A stretch of DNA of 64,000 nucleotides from Affinundibacterium macrobrachii (GTDB taxonomy: Bacteria; Pseudomonadota; Gammaproteobacteria; Burkholderiales; Burkholderiaceae_D), in contig NZ_BMYT01000002.1 of NCBI RefSeq assembly GCF_014652415.1, positions 62,001-126,000 on the forward strand, in the 5' to 3' direction. The first letter of the stretch is position 1. Each line of letters opens with the position of its first letter. Positions 1-8,668 of the stretch are shown here, piece by piece. The translations under genes and the position numbers were made by a program. The notes beneath the pieces were generated by a model. It had not been told where the DNA came from, did not search any database, and saw only the letters and a program-made list of their open reading frames with translations.

Positions 1-1
1 C

Positions 2-1330
2 ATTACGGATTTGCGACAACGGCATATCAATCCCGATGGCAGCTTTCCGGCATTAATCATGAAAGTGCCGCTGATGTTTAGTATTGATGATCCAACTGCA
101 ATCGTCGCCTTTGAAGTAGAGCAAATGATTATGCCGAAACTCAAAGGTCGGCATGTCCCTAAGTATTTCGCTGCGGGTGATTTTGATACCCAACCCTTTA
201 TCGTGATGGAGCAGATCGGCGGCGTCTCCTTGCGTGCTCGCTTTGATGCTTCACCACTGCCGATTGATGAAGTGGTCAACGTCGGTATCAAAGTTGCGAC
301 CGCTTTACAAGATCTACATCGGCAACACGTGATTCATCTTGATCTAAAACCGTCAAATATTATGTTTCGCTCAGATGGTGAAGCGGTACTGATTGATTAT
401 GGTTTATCACGCCACGACAAATTACCTGATTTGCTTGGTGAAGAATTTCGTTTGCCTATGGGAACTGGCCCTTACATCGCACCGGAACAAGTGCTTGGTA
501 TACGCAACGAGCCACGTAGCGATCAATTTTCTTTGGGAGTCTTGCTGTATCACCTAGCCACTGGCGAACGCCCCTATGGCCACCCGACTTCGGTGTCGGG
601 TTTGAAGAAGCGCTTATATCGTGATCCGATTCCTCCACGTAGTCACAATCCTGCGATCCCTGATTGGCTACAAGAGATTATTCTGCGTTGCTTAGAAGTT
701 GATCCGAAAGCGCGCTTTGATACTGCCGCGCAGTTAGCTTTGATGCTGCAAAATCCAGAGCAATTACGCTTGACCGCACGCGCTGAAAAAAATAATCAAG
801 ACGGTTTCATGTCGGTTTTAAAACGGCGTTTTCAAGCGGCGGGGGTTGAACCATTTGCCCAATACAGCGTGTCGGATCAGTTATCACAAGCACCGATCAT
901 TATGGTCGCCTTGCATCTGAGTGAGAGCAACACAGAACTGGCGGATGATATTCGTATGATCACACGCCGCTTATTACAAACCGAACCAGGTGCCCGGCTC
1001 GCTTGTGTGACGATACGCAAAACTAGTCGCATCGGCCTTGACGATGGCATGGTGCAAGATGGACAAAATGTTCACGTTAAACAGTTAGTAGAACTTAAAC
1101 ATTGGGCACGTCCGTTGCAGGTGCGCAACGATAAAATTACCTTTCATGTATTGGAAGCACACGATCCTGCCGCTGCGATTATCGACTACGCGCATAATAA
1201 TAATGTCGATCAGATTATTATTGGTTCGCGTGGTAGTTCGACTATCCGTCGTTATCTCGGTAGCGTGTCAGCACAGGTTGTCGCTGAAGCCGAATGTACG
1301 GTAACGGTGGTCAAGCAAAGGCGTGAATAG
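2..1330 (+). CDS. Serine/threonine protein kinase fused to a UspA domain (5' end outside window)
   Basis: The reading frame is open to the left edge, so the N-terminus with the glycine-rich ATP loop lies outside the window. What remains starts near the ATP-anchoring lysine (LIMKVP) and keeps the helix-C glutamate region, a catalytic loop HLDLKPSN, a DYG metal-binding motif and an APEQ activation-segment end. The usual HRD arginine is leucine, and DFG is DYG, so this is a non-RD kinase by sequence. The last 145 residues or so form a universal stress protein domain ending in the nucleotide-binding pattern GSRGSS then LGSVSAQVV. The fusion suggests a soluble cytoplasmic stress-linked kinase; substrates are unknown. 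The next gene begins 31 bases downstream on the same strand and may be co-transcribed. Confidence 0.9.
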   Translation: MTDLRQRHINPDGSFPALIMKVPLMFSIDDPTAIVAFEVEQMIMPKLKGRHVPKYFAAGDFDTQPFIVMEQIGGVSLRARFDASPLPIDEVVNVGIKVATALQDLHRQHVIHLDLKPSNIMFRSDGEAVLIDYGLSRHDKLPDLLGEEFRLPMGTGPYIAPEQVLGIRNEPRSDQFSLGVLLYHLATGERPYGHPTSVSGLKKRLYRDPIPPRSHNPAIPDWLQEIILRCLEVDPKARFDTAAQLALMLQNPEQLRLTARAEKNNQDGFMSVLKRRFQAAGVEPFAQYSVSDQLSQAPIIMVALHLSESNTELADDIRMITRRLLQTEPGARLACVTIRKTSRIGLDDGMVQDGQNVHVKQLVELKHWARPLQVRNDKITFHVLEAHDPAAAIIDYAHNNNVDQIIIGSRGSSTIRRYLGSVSAQVVAEAECTVTVVKQRRE

Positions 1331-1361
1331 ATTTTCCTTTTCTCTTGTTGGAAGATAATGC

Positions 1362-4300
1362 ATGTCTTGTTTCGCGTACTTTAAGCCTAGCTTGTATCGA
1401 TTTTCGAGGTGTCTGCGTCTTCGCTTTTGTTCTCACATTCTGAGCAGTTTTCTGATCTGTAGCTTGTTTGCGGCGAATATCAGTACGCAGGCGCATGCCT
1501 TGTATCCTGAAGCTACTGAAAACACCGACGCAGCAGCCTCCGACAAGGCCAAATCTCCTTCCCACAATTGGAATAATTTGGCGGACATGGTGTTCCGCCA
1601 TTTCACCACCCAGCAAGGTTTGCCACAATCCAGTGCCACCGTCTTAGCGCAAGATGGTGAAGGTTTTATTTGGGTGGGTACACAAGGCGGTTTAGCGCGT
1701 TGGGATGGCTATCGCTTTCGTAATTATTTACCGATCCCGAATGATCCAACTAGCTTGCCCGACAATTACGTATTGTCGCTATTTAAAGACCAACAGAATC
1801 GTTTATGGATAGGCACCAATGGTGGTGGCGTCGCACGTTACGATGCTCAGACAGATAGCTTTGTCAGAATCCCTGTTGGCGTCAATGGTAGTAGTCATGT
1901 CACTGTCAATGCGATTGCCGGTGATCGTGATGGTGGCTTATGGTTCGCCAGCCGTGGTGGGCTTGATTATTTTCACCCCGACACTGGTGCGGTCCAACAT
2001 TATCGGCATGATCCGAATAATCCGAATAGTTTGCCTAGCGATTTCACCCGCGCTGTGTTGGTCGATCAACAAGGGATTGTTTGGGTAGGCACCAGCAAAG
2101 GCTTGGTTAAATTTGATGTCACAAACCAACGCTTCACCCGCATACGCTTACCCGTCGATGACAGCAAAGTACAAAGGATCATCAGTTTAGGGTCGAGCAA
2201 AGACGGCAAACTTTGGATAGGTTCATTTGATTCTGGCGCATTCTATTTGGATACCAAGGACAATGCGGTCACACCAACAGTAAAAGCCGTGATGGTAAAA
2301 AAACTCGGCAGCAGCAATTTAGTCGGTGGCTCAGAAAATGTGCATACGATTCGCCAAGTCGCCGATGATGAAGTGTGGATTGGCACCTATGGCAAAGGCA
2401 TACTCACCGTCAATCTGCACAGTTTAGAAACGAAATGGATACGACACGAACCAACGCGCCAAAGTAGTTTGGCAGACAACGCCGTCTGGTCGATCATACA
2501 AGATCAATCGGGTTTAATTTGGATAGGCAGCCAACGCGGCATGAGCATGCATGATCCATCCTCTAATGCCTTCATCAGTATTTATGGTGGAGAAAACCAT
2601 CACCACGGGTTAGCAGGATTAGACTTTTTCTCGATCACTGGCTTTAATAATGGCGATATCTGGGTCGGCTCACAAAATAATGGCGTCGGCATTTTGAAAG
2701 CAGGTAGCGACGAGTTCGTTGCGATCGAAGCCGACGATAGCAAGCCACAAACCGCCTTGCCGCAAAGCGCGATCTTTATCACTTATGCGACCAAAGACGG
2801 ACAAATTTTTATCGGCACCGATAAAGGTCTGTATCAAACCATCAACGGCAGCCGCACCGTTAAGCATTTAAAGCTAAGTCCGCGCAATCCCGTGATGCGT
2901 GTCGCTACGATGTTACAACTTGGCGATCAATTATTGATTGGTGGACCAGAAGGCTTATGGCAAAAAGACTTAACTCAGCAGAAACTTGACCAAGCCACAC
3001 AACCAGCATGGGCGGCGCCAATCGCGACCAAATTTGTCACCGATATTCAACAAGCGCCTGATGGTCGGATTTGGATCGCCACCTTACAAGACGGTTTATA
3101 TCGCTATGACCCGCGCGACAATGCCTTACTCAATTTAGCTCCTGAATACGGCAATAAACTGAGCCTCGCCCACAGAAATGTTTCCAGTATTTTGTTTGAT
3201 TCGCGCGGATGGTTATGGGTAGCAATGCAAGGTGGCGGACTTGATTTATTACGCACGCCGACTGCCAATCCACCATTCACATTTGAACATTTCAGCAAAC
3301 AACAGAAATTACCGAACGAACTAGTGAATAAAGTGCTGGAAGACAAGCAAGGCAACATCTGGGCAAGTACCGATGAAGGCTTTGCCAAAATTGATCCGAA
3401 GACGCTGCACGTTAAGCCCTTTGTTGAATCCGATGGCGTCGCCATCACCGGCTATTGGAGTAATTCTGGTGGTCGAGCCAAAGATGGTGAACTCATCTTT
3501 GGCGGCGTCGGTGGTTTAACCGTGGTACGTCCAGAGTTAGTCAAGGATTACATCTATCGTCCACCCGTTGTGGTCACCAATATTCAACTTGGCGGCAAAA
3601 CGATCGCGGCAAATCAGGCGGGATTCCATAGTAGCAAAGGAAAAAAATTAATCGTGCAAGCCGAAGCAAATAGCTTCGTCGTTGAATTTGCCGCCCTCGA
3701 TTTCTCCGCACCAGAGCGCAATCGCTACGCTTATCGCCTAGAAGGGTACGATAAAAGCTGGATAGAAACCGATTACACGCGCCGCCTTGCCGCTTATACC
3801 AATCTGCCGCCGGGCAATTATCGTCTGTTATTGCGCGGCTCTAATCGTCACGGTGAATGGAGCGAAGAACAATTAAGTTTATCGATCAAAGTCTTACCTG
3901 CGTGGTTTCAAACTTGGTGGGCATATAGCCTGTATTTGCTGTTACTTGCCTGCCTAATTTTTGGTGTCGTCCGCTGGCGTTTATGGCGTTTAAACAAAGC
4001 CAACAAAACATTAGAACAATTGGTACAAGAACGCACCCGCGAACTTGAACAGTCACGCAAAATGTTAGAGGAACAAAGCCTGACGGATCACTTAACCGGC
4101 TTGCGCAATCGACGCTATTTAAGTCTGTATATTGGTGAAGATATCGCACGCGTTCATCGTAGCTACCAAGCCTTACCGAATCAAGATGTGCATCGCGCTG
4201 CCTTGAATATCGACATCATTTTTATGATGGTCGATATCGACCACTTCAAATCAGTGAACGACGAGTTTGGTCATGCTGCTGGTGACCGCGTTCTGATTCA

Positions 4301-4778
4301 AACCACAGAAATCCTACGCGAAGCAGTGCGAGAAGCAGACACTATCATTCGTTGGGGCGGTGAAGAATTTTTGATCGTTGTTCGAAATACGAATTATCTT
4401 GAAGCAGAAGTATTAGCAGAACGCATCCGCACCCGCATCGCCGAACACACGTTTACGTTAGGTGACGGTAAAACACTGCACCGCACTTGCTCAATCGGGC
4501 TTACCACCTATCCGTTTATTCCAAGCGCAGTCGATCTATTCACTTGGGAACAGGTTGTGGATATTGCTGACCAATGTTTATATGCAGCCAAACATGGTGG
4601 CCGCAATGCGTGGATAGGATTGTTCTTGTTGAGCGATAACAAAACCATCACAAGTGAACATGCGTCTGGCTTCACTAGCTTGAATGTCGAACAACAAATC
4701 GCGCAAGGACAAATCGTCGTAAAAACCTCGCTGCCTGCAGATACCAAACTCGATTGGTCACACGGACGCGGCAAATAA
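1362..4778 (+). CDS. Two-component-regulator propeller protein with GGDEF domain (diguanylate cyclase)
   Basis: A 1138-residue sensor that should make cyclic di-GMP from two GTP. An N-terminal signal/anchor segment (about 25-45) is followed by many propeller repeats with the WIGT/WVGT and GLxR patterns to about residue 725, a Y_Y_Y domain (about 750-840), one membrane helix (about 852-872), a coiled coil and a GGDEF domain. The active-site signature is GGEEF near residue 998. A product-inhibition motif RxxD (READ) lies exactly five residues before it, so both catalysis and feedback look intact. The propeller is predicted periplasmic and the cyclase cytoplasmic. The ligand is unknown; many such propellers are linked to polysaccharide sensing. 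The ATG is preceded by a GGAAG ribosome site. Confidence 0.92.
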   Translation: MSCFAYFKPSLYRFSRCLRLRFCSHILSSFLICSLFAANISTQAHALYPEATENTDAAASDKAKSPSHNWNNLADMVFRHFTTQQGLPQSSATVLAQDGEGFIWVGTQGGLARWDGYRFRNYLPIPNDPTSLPDNYVLSLFKDQQNRLWIGTNGGGVARYDAQTDSFVRIPVGVNGSSHVTVNAIAGDRDGGLWFASRGGLDYFHPDTGAVQHYRHDPNNPNSLPSDFTRAVLVDQQGIVWVGTSKGLVKFDVTNQRFTRIRLPVDDSKVQRIISLGSSKDGKLWIGSFDSGAFYLDTKDNAVTPTVKAVMVKKLGSSNLVGGSENVHTIRQVADDEVWIGTYGKGILTVNLHSLETKWIRHEPTRQSSLADNAVWSIIQDQSGLIWIGSQRGMSMHDPSSNAFISIYGGENHHHGLAGLDFFSITGFNNGDIWVGSQNNGVGILKAGSDEFVAIEADDSKPQTALPQSAIFITYATKDGQIFIGTDKGLYQTINGSRTVKHLKLSPRNPVMRVATMLQLGDQLLIGGPEGLWQKDLTQQKLDQATQPAWAAPIATKFVTDIQQAPDGRIWIATLQDGLYRYDPRDNALLNLAPEYGNKLSLAHRNVSSILFDSRGWLWVAMQGGGLDLLRTPTANPPFTFEHFSKQQKLPNELVNKVLEDKQGNIWASTDEGFAKIDPKTLHVKPFVESDGVAITGYWSNSGGRAKDGELIFGGVGGLTVVRPELVKDYIYRPPVVVTNIQLGGKTIAANQAGFHSSKGKKLIVQAEANSFVVEFAALDFSAPERNRYAYRLEGYDKSWIETDYTRRLAAYTNLPPGNYRLLLRGSNRHGEWSEEQLSLSIKVLPAWFQTWWAYSLYLLLLACLIFGVVRWRLWRLNKANKTLEQLVQERTRELEQSRKMLEEQSLTDHLTGLRNRRYLSLYIGEDIARVHRSYQALPNQDVHRAALNIDIIFMMVDIDHFKSVNDEFGHAAGDRVLIQTTEILREAVREADTIIRWGGEEFLIVVRNTNYLEAEVLAERIRTRIAEHTFTLGDGKTLHRTCSIGLTTYPFIPSAVDLFTWEQVVDIADQCLYAAKHGGRNAWIGLFLLSDNKTITSEHASGFTSLNVEQQIAQGQIVVKTSLPADTKLDWSHGRGK

Positions 4779-5007
4779 TTCGCCTCACGTCTTCCTCAAA
4801 AACTCAGATCGCACCAATTAGACGGTAAGCAGGTAAAATAAGCCGCTTGCTGAAACCAGTGGCACTTAGCAACCAACTTAGCAACCAAAAAAGAAATCCA
4901 ACGAATGATGTTGTGGCGGATGAATTTCTAATGACGACTCGCGCTTTACGGTCGCCAATTAGTCAGTAACCCCACAGCAAATTTGCAGAAAAACCATTAG
5001 GAGAATC

Positions 5008-6654
5008 ATGAAAAATATTTTATTACCAAGCGCAATTGCGCTCAGTTTGGCGCTCGCATTCCCAATTCACAGTGCCCATGCTGCCAACACCAAAAAAGCA
5101 AGTGCAGTAGCATCGCATGTAGCAAAAGTTGAAGAAGCGCCATTACGTGCACACTTGGCACTCTTGTCATCGGATAGTTTTGAAGGACGTGGTACCGGTC
5201 AACGCGGTGGCGATTTAACGGTGCAATACTTAGAGAGCCAATCAATGGCACTCGGTTTGAAGCCAGCAAATGGCAATAGCTATCGTCAGTTAGTCAAAAT
5301 CGCTGGCGTAAAAGCGCTGCCAGAACAAAGCTCTGTGCAACTGGTCGCTGGTGACAAAGCCTTGGCGATTGAGTTTGGTAAAGACTGGGTATGGGCTCCA
5401 GGCGATGCCAAACCAGAACATCAATTTGATACCGAACTCGTATTTGTTGGCTATGGCATCTCTGCCCCAGAAGAAAAATGGGATGACTACAAAGGTCAAG
5501 ACGTCAAAGGCAAAATTTTGGTGATGATGGTCAACGATCCACAGCCAACTGCTGAAGACAGTAAACGCTTCGGCGGCAAAGCGCTAACTTACTATGGCCG
5601 CTGGACTTACAAATATGAAGAAGCAGTACGTCGTGGCGCGGCTGGTGTTTTATTAATTCACACCGATGCATCGGCAAGCTATGGTTGGTCGGTCGTACAA
5701 AATGGCGGCACTGCAGAAAAGTTCCAGTTACAAGGTGCGGCTTTGGGTAGCAGCATTCAAGGCTGGATTAGCAACCAAACAGCGCAACAATTATTTGCGG
5801 GCGCAGGTCAAGATTTAGAAAAAATGCGCGCCGCAGCGGAACGTAGCGATTTCAAACCAGTGACTTTAGCGGCTAAATTGAAAGGCACGGCAAAAGCCGA
5901 CATTCGCACCGTCGATCAATACAATGTTGCCGCTGTCGTACCTGGTACTGATCCAAAATTAAAAGATGAAGTCGTGATTTACAGCGCGCACTGGGATCAT
6001 CTCGGCAAGCAAGGTACAAGCGGCGATACCATCTACAACGGCGCAGTCGACAATGCATCCGGCACTGCGGGATTATTGGCAATGGCGAAAGCCGCGATGC
6101 AATCACCAGCGAAACGCAGTCAAATGTTCTTATGGGTAGCTGCAGAAGAGCAAGGCTTATTGGGCAGTGCTTTATATGCAGCACAACCCTTATGGCCTTT
6201 AGATAAAACCGCTGCCAATTTGAATTTAGACAGCTTGAACTTTATCGGCGAAACCCGCGACATCAGCACACGCGGCAGTGAACGCACCGAACTTGGCGCG
6301 ATTGCAGAGAAAGTGGCTAAATCGATGCAATTGAGTATTTCACCAAGCGAACCAGATTTGGCTGGTGGTTATTTCCGCAGTGACCATTTCAGCTTTGCGA
6401 AAGCTGGCGTGCCAGCGTTTTCGATCGGTGGCGGTAAAGACTACATCAAAGATCCAGAAGGCGCTAAAGAAAAAGCTAAGGCTTATAGCAAACGCTACCA
6501 TCAAGCAGCGGATGAATATGATCCAAGCTGGGATTTATCGGGTATGGTGCAACAAGCACAATTCACTTTGAACCTAGGTCGCGCTGTTGGTGATGCCGCC
6601 AAGATGCCCGCATGGAAAGCCGGCGATCCATTAGGTAAAGCACGCGCCAAGTAA
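5008..6654 (+). CDS. Secreted M28-family zinc metallopeptidase with PA domain
   Basis: A 548-residue exported aminopeptidase-like enzyme. Residues 1-25 form a typical signal peptide ending SAHAA. A protease-associated (PA) insertion covers roughly 130-290. The co-catalytic zinc site is complete: H328 and D330 in SAHWDHLG, the aspartate in AVDNASG, the adjacent glutamates in AAEEQGLLGS, the aspartate in NLDSLN and the histidine in RSDHFSF. It should cleave N-terminal residues from peptides in the periplasm or outside. The start is supported by AGGAG six bases upstream of the ATG. A strong terminator follows, so it is probably monocistronic. The M28 enzyme at 19797-21410 is only a distant relative, not a recent duplicate. 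Confidence 0.92.
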   Translation: MKNILLPSAIALSLALAFPIHSAHAANTKKASAVASHVAKVEEAPLRAHLALLSSDSFEGRGTGQRGGDLTVQYLESQSMALGLKPANGNSYRQLVKIAGVKALPEQSSVQLVAGDKALAIEFGKDWVWAPGDAKPEHQFDTELVFVGYGISAPEEKWDDYKGQDVKGKILVMMVNDPQPTAEDSKRFGGKALTYYGRWTYKYEEAVRRGAAGVLLIHTDASASYGWSVVQNGGTAEKFQLQGAALGSSIQGWISNQTAQQLFAGAGQDLEKMRAAAERSDFKPVTLAAKLKGTAKADIRTVDQYNVAAVVPGTDPKLKDEVVIYSAHWDHLGKQGTSGDTIYNGAVDNASGTAGLLAMAKAAMQSPAKRSQMFLWVAAEEQGLLGSALYAAQPLWPLDKTAANLNLDSLNFIGETRDISTRGSERTELGAIAEKVAKSMQLSISPSEPDLAGGYFRSDHFSFAKAGVPAFSIGGGKDYIKDPEGAKEKAKAYSKRYHQAADEYDPSWDLSGMVQQAQFTLNLGRAVGDAAKMPAWKAGDPLGKARAK

Positions 6655-6670
6655 TTGCTAGCCATCAAAA

Positions 6671-6706
6671 AGCATGAGGCTTCGCCGCCTCATGCTTTCT
6701 TTTTTT
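6671..6706 (+). terminator. Rho-independent terminator of the M28 peptidase gene
   Basis: Perfect 10-base stem (AGCATGAGGC with GCCTCATGCT), six-base loop TTCGCC, followed by a run of Ts interrupted by one C. It begins 17 bases after the peptidase stop codon. Confidence 0.92.
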
Positions 6707-6721
6707 ATCCATCAAGCAGCA

Positions 6722-6773
6722 ACAAATTAGTCGGCAAGAATGTTAGCAATTAGGTCGACAAATTAGTCGGCAA
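6722..6773. repeat. Short direct repeats upstream of a small unknown gene
   Basis: The 16-mer ACAAATTAGTCGGCAA occurs at 6722-6737 and again at 6758-6773, with a degenerate copy (GCAATTAGGTCGACA) between them. Weaker AATTAG-CGG/AGT relatives occur at about 4815 and 4955, upstream of the M28 peptidase gene. They could be binding sites or slippage products; nothing in the sequence decides. Confidence 0.55.
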
Positions 6774-6790
6774 AAAAAGCAGGAAGTCTC

Positions 6791-7204
6791 ATGTCAAGCA
6801 CCAGCTCACGTCCTAGCGAACGTGTACTCTTACAACGCGTTAGAAATCAATTAATCGATTACTTAGAAATCGCCGCCTCATTCCAAGCGCAGCACGATTT
6901 TCAAGCGCAAGCACCACAAACCCACGTCGCCACAGAAGTACTAGAACAATGGGCAGACTGGGTTAGCCCGAATTGGCAACAAGAACTAAAAGCACCCACG
7001 TTTTCAGAAGCAGAAAGAAACGCCATCACGCAGTTTCAATTAATCTGGCAAGACACCGACAACAAACTCGTGCGCCCACTACCCGCGCTCGACTACATAC
7101 AACTAGCACCAGCATGGCAGCAGTTAAGAGCGGCGGCAGAAGAATGCTTGCGCGTGTTTATGTTGCGTGGGAAGTTGTCGGATGTTGAGGAAGTTATCGA
7201 GTAA
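6791..7204 (+). CDS. Hypothetical protein, 137 residues
   Basis: Not recognised. A soluble, probably mostly helical protein rich in Gln, Ala and Leu, with no signal peptide, membrane segment or cysteine pair motif; it does have repeated tryptophans (QWADWVSPNW and others). The ATG has AGGAAG seven bases upstream, and codon use resembles the neighbours, so I believe it is translated. It stands alone between the M28 peptidase terminator and the toxin-antitoxin module. Short direct repeats sit just before its ribosome site. Confidence 0.7.
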   Translation: MSSTSSRPSERVLLQRVRNQLIDYLEIAASFQAQHDFQAQAPQTHVATEVLEQWADWVSPNWQQELKAPTFSEAERNAITQFQLIWQDTDNKLVRPLPALDYIQLAPAWQQLRAAAEECLRVFMLRGKLSDVEEVIE

Positions 7205-7330
7205 GTCGGTGCTGTACAAAGTGAAGCCCAAAACGGCTCCATACGGAAATCGGATATTACAAATACAATTTAAGCCACGCTGACCATTCCGGTAAAAACA
7301 TAATTTGACAAGCACAACATTTTTTGACAG

Positions 7331-7348
7331 ACTAGTTATCTAACTAGT
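7331..7348. promoter_or_regulatory. Palindromic operator of the toxin-antitoxin operon
   Basis: Perfect inverted repeat ACTAGTTA-TC-TAACTAGT, ending seven bases before the antitoxin's first ATG. A TTGACA match lies at 7324-7329. Phd/YefM antitoxins bind such palindromes with the toxin as co-repressor, so autoregulation is the likely role. A clear -10 box is not visible. Confidence 0.7.
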
Positions 7349-7355
7349 TTGACTT

Positions 7356-7625
7356 ATGGTGAAAATCATGCATACGTGGGCCGTACAAGATGCTAAAGCC
7401 AGATTTAGCGAATTTCTAGATGCCTGTCTTGCTGAAGGACCGCAAATGGTCACTAAGCGCGGCGCAGAGGCAGCGGTATTGGTACCAGTACAAGAATGGC
7501 GTCGATTACAATCCGCTGCCCGACCTTCGCTGAAACAGCTTTTACTTTCAGAATCTGCACGTGGTGAGTTGAATATTCCAGCGCGTGGCAACGCCAAGCG
7601 GCGAACTGTTGATTTAATGCGCTAA
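7356..7625 (+). CDS. Phd/YefM-family antitoxin
   Basis: An 89-residue antitoxin. The N-terminal part, WAVQDAKARFSEFLDACL then GPQMVTKRGAEAAVLVPV, is the standard Phd/YefM DNA-binding fold: it starts with a beta strand, then a helix, and contains the TKRG-AAVLVP core. The C-terminal 35 residues, with basic patches, would be the disordered toxin-neutralising tail. The start may be 7356 or the in-frame ATG at 7368 (MHTWAV), which fits the family's usual beginning better; neither has a good ribosome site. The toxin gene follows after five bases, the classical antitoxin-first order. The palindrome at 7331-7348 probably serves as its operator. Confidence 0.9.
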   Translation: MVKIMHTWAVQDAKARFSEFLDACLAEGPQMVTKRGAEAAVLVPVQEWRRLQSAARPSLKQLLLSESARGELNIPARGNAKRRTVDLMR

Positions 7626-7630
7626 CAACT

Positions 7631-8044
7631 ATGTACTTATTAGATACCAATGTCGTTTCTGAATTGCGTAAGCCGCGACCACATGGCGCTGTGGTGGCTT
7701 GGCTAGAATCGGTGGACGACGCAAACTTATTCTTGTCTGCGGTGACGATTGGTGAAATTCAAGCTGGCATCGAATTAACCAGAGAACAGTCGCCCGACAA
7801 GGCAACAGAAATTCAGGAGTGGCTAGAACTGTTAGCGACAGCGTACAACGTCTTACCGATGGATGCGATCACGTTTCGTGATTGGGCGCGACTTATGCAC
7901 AGAAAATCCAATACGCTGTATGAAGACGCGATGATTGCTGCGACTGCAAGAGTGAACAACTTGATTGTAGTAACGAGAAATGTCGCTGATTTTAAAACGC
8001 TTGGCGTTCAAGTTTTTAATCCATTCTCGAAGACCACAAGATAA
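7631..8044 (+). CDS. PIN-domain ribonuclease toxin (VapC/FitB type)
   Basis: A 137-residue PIN-domain protein. The four acidic metal-binding positions are visible: D5 in LLDTNVVSE, E42 in TIGEIQAG, D99 in YEDAMIAA and D120 in RNVADF. This site holds Mg or Mn and cleaves RNA, in many VapC toxins specific tRNAs or rRNA loops. The tail (LGVQVFNPF) is typical of FitB-like members. It lies five bases after the Phd/YefM antitoxin stop and should be translationally coupled to it. All catalytic residues are present, so the toxin is probably active and kept in check by the antitoxin. Confidence 0.93.
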   Translation: MYLLDTNVVSELRKPRPHGAVVAWLESVDDANLFLSAVTIGEIQAGIELTREQSPDKATEIQEWLELLATAYNVLPMDAITFRDWARLMHRKSNTLYEDAMIAATARVNNLIVVTRNVADFKTLGVQVFNPFSKTTR

Positions 8045-8226
8045 AAACTAGCCACTCAAACTTGGTGCAACTCAATAATTTCGTATTACGTGAAATCAGG
8101 AATTCAACGCGAGACTTGTAAAGCATCCATAAAGAGTAAGATTCTCTGCAAACCAATGATTACAAGATCGGATTAGCATCCAAATGCATCGAACAAGTCT
8201 CGCTCTATTTTTTCAAATGACAGCGA

Positions 8227-8355
8227 TCAAGGCTGCGATGCTGAGTCATTGTCTTTCTTCTTTTTCTTATTCGACATCGCTAAGAATACACAAAAGAAGG
8301 TAACCATTAAACCGATTGCTGCGGCGCCTAAGGCGATAAAAGTTGCATTCGACAA
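8227..8355 (-). CDS. Small single-span membrane protein, 42 residues, TTG start
   Basis: A short minus-strand frame that I read directly. It begins at TTG (8355-8353) with GGAGA seven bases upstream, and an in-frame stop lies further upstream with no ATG or GTG between. The peptide has one hydrophobic helix (about residues 5-26, rich in Ala, Gly, Phe, Val) followed by a charged tail containing five consecutive lysines and ending SQP. This is the form of a small inner-membrane protein with a cytoplasmic basic tail. The function is unknown. The Shine-Dalgarno spacing and the helix-plus-basic-tail layout argue it is real; the non-ATG start and lack of homology data keep this tentative. The remaining bases of 8045-8668 show nothing else I can support. 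Confidence 0.55.
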   Translation of the reverse strand: MSNATFIALGAAAIGLMVTFFCVFLAMSNKKKKKDNDSASQP

Positions 8356-8668
8356 GTTGACATCTCCGTAGTTGTAAAAGTCTTGGTTCTACCCAGTCTT
8401 GCTGCGAAAGCGTAACAAACAAAGACCGATGTTGATGAAGGTATTGTTGATGAATATTTTGGTTTTATGATCAAGCTAGAAAAAAGCTAATTCATAAGGA
8501 ACAATTCTTCCACAACTCTGATTGAGGAAGCAAGCCGAGTGAACCCGAAAGAGACCTAAGCGTGGTTGATAAGACATCACAATGTGGTATCAACACACAA
8601 TGCAAAGGTCGATGCATTAATGCGCAATGGCGGCACACACAGCTACACCATCGACAAATCAAAACAGC

